NCBI GenBank assembly: GCA_903902855.1
Contig: CAIUWK010000063.1
Coordinates: 1 to 64,000 of the forward strand
Origin: an uncultured Geobacter sp.
GTDB lineage: Bacteria > Desulfobacterota > Desulfuromonadia > Geobacterales > CAIOGM01
Direction: 5' to 3'
DNA: 64,000 nt
Position numbers and translations under genes: made by a program. Each line of letters starts with the position of its first letter. Position 1 is the first letter of the stretch. The notes under the pieces were generated by a model. It saw only the letters and a program-made list of their open reading frames with translations, was not told the origin of the DNA and did not search any database. This document shows positions 60,036-64,000 of the stretch, piece after piece.

Positions 60036-62042
60036 ATGTTTGACAATGTATGGCTCATTCCCCTGTTTCCCCTGATCGGCTTCCTGATCAACGGTTTCCT
60101 CGGCAAGAAGATCAAAAACGAGGCGATCATCGGCGGCATCGGTACTTTGGCGATCTTCGGCTCGTTCCTGGTCTCCTGCGGGATTCTCATCGAGATGATT
60201 TCCCGGGGACCGGAGAACCGGGTTTTTGAGAAGGTGCTCTTCCCCTGGATTCATGCGGGGAACTTCAAGGCCGACATGGCCTTCCTTCTGGATCCGCTCT
60301 CAGTGGTCATGATCATGGTGGTCACCGGTGTCGGCTCCCTGATCCATCTCTACTCCATCGGGTACATGCATGGTGAAGAGGGGTTTTACCGCTTCTTTGC
60401 CTATCTGAATCTCTTCTGCATGTCCATGCTCCTTCTTGTCCTGGGGAACAACATGCTGGTCATGTTCATCGGGTGGGAAGGGGTCGGGCTCTGTTCCTAT
60501 CTCCTCATCGGTTACTACTTCCATAAGAAGTCCGCCGGTGATGCCGCCAAGAAAGCCTTTGTCATGAACCGGGTTGGGGACTTCGGTTTCCTGGTGGGTC
60601 TCTTCACCCTTTACTGGTGGCTGGGCGATAACGCCAATGTCTGGACCATCAACTTCATGGAGATCAAGAAGGCTGCGCATCTCCTCCCCTACGGCGGTGT
60701 GGTCACCGTGGCGACCCTCTGTTTCTTCGTGGGGGCCACCGGCAAGTCGGCTCAGATTCCTCTCTTCACCTGGCTTCCCGACGCCATGGAGGGTCCCACC
60801 CCGGTCTCCGCCCTCATCCATGCTGCCACCATGGTCACCGCCGGTGTCTACATGATCGGCCGGATGAGTTTCGTCTTCATCAAGTCTCCCGATACCATGA
60901 TGGTCATCGCCGTGGTGGGGGCTGCCACCGCAATCTTCGCCGCCACCATCGGCACCGCACAGAATGACATCAAACGGGTTCTCGCCTACTCCACCGTCTC
61001 ACAGCTGGGTTTCATGTTCCTGGCCATGGGTACCGGAGCATTTGCCGCCGGGATCTTTCACCTCATGACCCATGCCTTCTTCAAGGCCTGTCTCTTCCTC
61101 GGTTCCGGTTCCGTCATTCACGCCATGCACTACGCGCTGCACCATGCGCATTCCCACGATGACGCCCAGGACATGCGGAACATGGGGGGCTTAAGAAAGT
61201 CCATGCCCATAACCTTCATCACCTTCCTGGTCTCCACCATAGCTATCTCGGGTATTCCCGGTTTCTCCGGCTTCTTCTCCAAGGATGAGATCCTCTGGCA
61301 GGCATTTTCCAATCCCTACCATGGCGGCCTCAACATCGTGCTCTGGGGAATCGGCGCCGTAGCCGCCTGCTTCACCGCTTTTTACATGTTCCGTCTCGTT
61401 TTCATGACCTTCTACGGCGAGAGCCGGATCAACCCCAAGGCCAAGAGTCATCTCCACGAGTCTCCCCTGGTCATAACCATCCCTCTCATGGTACTCGGTT
61501 TTCTGGCCGCAGTCGGTGGGTATATCGGTCTCCCCAAACTCGTCGGTGATCTCTTCGGTGGCATTCCCAACTACTTCGAGCAGTGGCTGGAGCCGGTCTT
61601 CGAACAGGCACAGGAGTATGGCCATCACTACGCCCAGAGCGGTGGGCACCATAACGTCGCCCTGGAATGGGGACTCATGGGAGCATCTGTGGTCATCGCC
61701 CTCGTGGGGATCACTATCGCCTTCACCATGTACGTCAAGAACACCGAACTCCCCGGCAAGTTCACCTCAACCTTTCCGGCGCTGCACCGTGCGGTGTATA
61801 ACAAGTGGTATATCGATGAGCTCTATGATTTCCTCTTCGTCAACCCCTGCAAGGCCTTCGGCAATTTTCTCTGGAAGGGTTTTGACGTGCTGGTGGTGGA
61901 CGGGATCGTTAACGGCGTAGCCGCCGTCGTCAAGGGGTGGAGCAGCGCTTTCCGCTATACGGAGACCGGCTATGTTCATAACTACGCCTTCGTCATGGCA
62001 GCCGGTACCGTCGCCATCCTGGGTTACTACATCTTCCGCTGA
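60036..62042 (+). CDS. nuoL: NADH-quinone oxidoreductase subunit L
   Basis: 668 aa, an antiporter-like proton-pumping subunit. FIGWEGVGLCSYLLIGY, GKSAQIPLFTWLPDAMEGPTPVSALIHAATMVTAG and HAFFKACLFLGSGSVIHAM carry the conserved Lys/Glu/His of the channel. The C-terminal lateral helix region is present (KWYIDELYDFLF). Confidence 0.97.
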   Translation: MFDNVWLIPLFPLIGFLINGFLGKKIKNEAIIGGIGTLAIFGSFLVSCGILIEMISRGPENRVFEKVLFPWIHAGNFKADMAFLLDPLSVVMIMVVTGVGSLIHLYSIGYMHGEEGFYRFFAYLNLFCMSMLLLVLGNNMLVMFIGWEGVGLCSYLLIGYYFHKKSAGDAAKKAFVMNRVGDFGFLVGLFTLYWWLGDNANVWTINFMEIKKAAHLLPYGGVVTVATLCFFVGATGKSAQIPLFTWLPDAMEGPTPVSALIHAATMVTAGVYMIGRMSFVFIKSPDTMMVIAVVGAATAIFAATIGTAQNDIKRVLAYSTVSQLGFMFLAMGTGAFAAGIFHLMTHAFFKACLFLGSGSVIHAMHYALHHAHSHDDAQDMRNMGGLRKSMPITFITFLVSTIAISGIPGFSGFFSKDEILWQAFSNPYHGGLNIVLWGIGAVAACFTAFYMFRLVFMTFYGESRINPKAKSHLHESPLVITIPLMVLGFLAAVGGYIGLPKLVGDLFGGIPNYFEQWLEPVFEQAQEYGHHYAQSGGHHNVALEWGLMGASVVIALVGITIAFTMYVKNTELPGKFTSTFPALHRAVYNKWYIDELYDFLFVNPCKAFGNFLWKGFDVLVVDGIVNGVAAVVKGWSSAFRYTETGYVHNYAFVMAAGTVAILGYYIFR

Positions 62043-62084
62043 TAACATCCCTCCCGGGTTTTTGAAGACAAAGGAGCAGATTCG

Positions 62085-63722
62085 ATGGATTACATTCTCA
62101 GCCTGATAACCTTCATCCCGTTGGCCGGTGTGCTTCTGCTGCTGGTAATGCCGCGGAACAATGCGATGCTGAGGGGGGTGGCTCTCGGCGTATCTCTCGT
62201 CACCTTCATCGTCTCCATTGGGCTCATCTGCGAGTTCAAGACCATCGCGGATTACCAGTTCGTTGAGAACATCCCCTGGATCAAGGCGGGATCGTTCCAG
62301 ATGAACTACCATGTGGGTATCGACGGCATCAGCCTCTGGCTGGTCATTCTGACCACCTTCATCATGCCCATCGCCATCCTCTCCACCTGGACCGCCGTGG
62401 AAGAGAAGGTCAAGGAGTACATGATCTGTCTCCTGCTCCTGCAGGTAGGGATGCTGGGCGCTTTCATCAGCCTTGACCTCTTCCTCTTCTACATCTTCTG
62501 GGAGTTGATGCTGATCCCCATGTACTTCATCATCGGGATCTGGGGCGGCAAGAATCGCGTCTATGCGGCGGTGAAGTTTTTCATCTACACCATGGTCGGC
62601 TCGCTCCTCATGCTGGTAGCGATCATGTACGTCTACTTCAAAGCAGGGGCAGGCGACTTCGATATCACCCGCTTCTACAGCATCGGTCTTGATCCTGCGA
62701 CCCAGACCTGGCTCTTCCTTGCCTTTGCTCTGGCCTTCGCCATCAAGGTACCCATGTTTCCGCTCCACACCTGGTTACCCGATGCACATACCGAGGCTCC
62801 CACCGCCGGTTCCGTGATCCTGGCCGCCGTGCTGTTGAAGATGGGAACCTACGGCTTCGTCCGTTTCGCCATACCGCTCTTCCCCGACGCAACTGCCCGG
62901 TTCACCCCGCTCATCGCTACCCTGTCGGTCATCGGGATCGTCTACGCCTCTCTGGTAGCCATGATGCAGGAAGATGTGAAGAAGCTGGTCGCCTACTCGT
63001 CGGTGGCGCATCTGGGCTTTGTCATGATCGGTGTTTTCGCCCTTAATCAACAGGGGATTGCCGGTGGGATGCTGCAGATGATCAATCATGGTATCTCCAC
63101 TGGAGCGCTCTTCCTTATCGTCGGCTTCATCTATGAAAGGCGCCATACTCGGCTTATCACCGATTTCGGCGGACTCTCAAAGCAGATGCCGATCTTTGCT
63201 ACCATCTTCATGATAGTCACCTTCTCGTCCATCGGTCTCCCCGGTACCAACGGGTTTGTCGGCGAATTCCTGGTGCTTTTGGGTGGGTTCGAGAGTAAGC
63301 TGCGGGTCTGGACGATCATTGCCAGCAGCGGCGTCATCCTCTCCGCCGTGTACATGCTTTGGATGTTCCAGAGGGTGATGTTCGGTGAACTCTCCAACCC
63401 GAAGAATCAGCTGCTAAAAGACCTGAATGTACGTGAAATCGTCATAATGGTGCCGCTCATCGTCATGATCTTCGTCATGGGTATCTATCCGAAACCGTTC
63501 ATCGACAGGATGATACCGAGTATCGACAAGCTGATTATCCAGGCCAAAAAAACTCAGGTTGCCCAACTTGTCGTGCCGGCGTCAGTCATCGATAACGCTG
63601 CCGCGGTGGTTGCGTCACCCTCTGCGGAACATGCCGTCCCCGCGGCTGGTACAGCAAGCCCCGACATGCCCGACGGCCATTCGATACTACCTGCGGGGCA
63701 CCCTGCCGGGGAATCGAAGTAG
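62085..63722 (+). CDS. nuoM: NADH-quinone oxidoreductase subunit M
   Basis: 545 aa antiporter-like subunit. FYIFWELMLIPMYFIIGIWGG, KVPMFPLHTWLPDAHTEAPTAGSVILAAVLLK and ISTGALFLIVGFIYERRHTR are the family signatures. The last 50 residues are an Ala/Pro-rich extension beyond the final helix. It is followed by nuoN after 41 bases. Confidence 0.97.
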   Translation: MDYILSLITFIPLAGVLLLLVMPRNNAMLRGVALGVSLVTFIVSIGLICEFKTIADYQFVENIPWIKAGSFQMNYHVGIDGISLWLVILTTFIMPIAILSTWTAVEEKVKEYMICLLLLQVGMLGAFISLDLFLFYIFWELMLIPMYFIIGIWGGKNRVYAAVKFFIYTMVGSLLMLVAIMYVYFKAGAGDFDITRFYSIGLDPATQTWLFLAFALAFAIKVPMFPLHTWLPDAHTEAPTAGSVILAAVLLKMGTYGFVRFAIPLFPDATARFTPLIATLSVIGIVYASLVAMMQEDVKKLVAYSSVAHLGFVMIGVFALNQQGIAGGMLQMINHGISTGALFLIVGFIYERRHTRLITDFGGLSKQMPIFATIFMIVTFSSIGLPGTNGFVGEFLVLLGGFESKLRVWTIIASSGVILSAVYMLWMFQRVMFGELSNPKNQLLKDLNVREIVIMVPLIVMIFVMGIYPKPFIDRMIPSIDKLIIQAKKTQVAQLVVPASVIDNAAAVVASPSAEHAVPAAGTASPDMPDGHSILPAGHPAGESK

Positions 63723-63763
63723 CCGGAGAATAGAGTCTGATACCGTTACTGGAGGAATGATAG

Positions 63764-64000
63764 ATGGAACTTGCACTTCCGCAACTGAACTTTATGACCA
63801 TCATGCCCGAGATCGTGCTCTCAGTGGTCGCCATGGCGCTGCTTCTTGTCAACGTCCTGGTGAAGAGCGAGGAAAAGGCATATCTTGGGTATCTCAGCCT
63901 GGCAGGACTTGTCGGAGCTCTCTTCACGGTTCCCTGGGGAGAGAAGATCAGCGGCTTCGGAGAGATGGTCATCCAGGACAACTTCTCCTCGTTTTTTACG
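63764..64000 (+). CDS. nuoN: NADH-quinone oxidoreductase subunit N (partial, runs off the window)
   Basis: The first 79 codons are present, starting MELALPQLNFMTIMPEIVLS then VVAMALLLVNVLV. GGAGGA lies seven bases before the ATG. The hydrophobic start, the position after nuoM and the EIVL motif fit NuoN, the last antiporter-like subunit. The rest lies outside the window. Confidence 0.9.
   Translation, partial: MELALPQLNFMTIMPEIVLSVVAMALLLVNVLVKSEEKAYLGYLSLAGLVGALFTVPWGEKISGFGEMVIQDNFSSFFT

Overview
The window looks like chromosome from a high-GC member of the Desulfuromonadota, most likely Geobacteraceae or a close relative. That placement is inferred from gene content, not from a database search: a 14-subunit nuo operon whose NuoF carries extra ferredoxin-like domains, an octaheme nitrite-reductase-like cytochrome next to nap genes, DUF116 inside a def-fmt unit, a flavodiiron protein, and several families of inverted interspersed repeats. 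I see no rRNA, tRNA, CRISPR array, complete insertion sequence or replication origin.

Layout. 1-234: the 5' part of a truncated FtsX/YbbP-like permease (minus), running off the window. 418-4905: a tiny Cys-rich protein, then a minus-strand group (amidohydrolase, rpe, alpha/beta hydrolase, Smr protein, OmpA-like lipoprotein). 5261-10929: lon-thiL (plus), coaE coupled to a truncated 6-phosphogluconate-dehydrogenase-like gene (minus), and a secreted polysaccharide deacetylase. 11060-16745: uvrB, a PemK/MazF toxin-antitoxin pair, a repeat-rich 767-base gap, an ABC-F ATPase and an FKBP-type isomerase. 16891-22594: CheV, a Cpx-like two-component system flanked by very small membrane-protein ORFs, a TPR protein and an EF-hand protein. 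22885-24700: an integrase remnant followed by hipBA. 24880-36315: a large hybrid kinase, bcp, def-fmt-DUF116, priA, a flavodiiron protein, a LUD-domain protein and comF. 36370-38231: an AT-richer accessory patch with a nucleotidyltransferase beside the deletion scar of a type I restriction system. 38289-43634: a minus-strand nitrate-to-ammonium operon (napD-napA-napB-ferredoxin-octaheme cytochrome). 43913-49778: CoA-binding protein, cupin, hemL, methyltransferase, and the NAD salvage pair pncB/pncA. 50042-64000: nuoABCDEFGHIJKLM and the start of nuoN, all plus strand.

How genes work together. The nap operon encodes a chaperone (NapD), a Tat-exported molybdoenzyme (NapA), a small diheme subunit (NapB), a four-cluster ferredoxin and an octaheme cytochrome with the CxxCK catalytic motif of ammonia-forming nitrite reductases. 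Together they could reduce nitrate through nitrite to ammonium in the periplasm; no quinol-oxidising NapC/NapGH/NrfH is present here. The nuo operon would supply quinone reduction. pncA and pncB convert nicotinamide to nicotinate mononucleotide. def and fmt form the formyl-methionine maturation pair.

The most unusual non-coding signal is a set of unrelated-sequence repeats that share one architecture: three short near-identical units spaced about 9-10 bases apart, usually followed by an inverted copy. They sit between genes, including inside the nap operon; one family supplies the C-terminal codons of a protein and a related repeat lies inside the nuo operon. Other points of interest are the hsd deletion scar, the catalytically degenerate 6PGDH-like gene, the NuoF accessory cluster lacking one expected cysteine, and several tiny ORFs that the ORF track misses.
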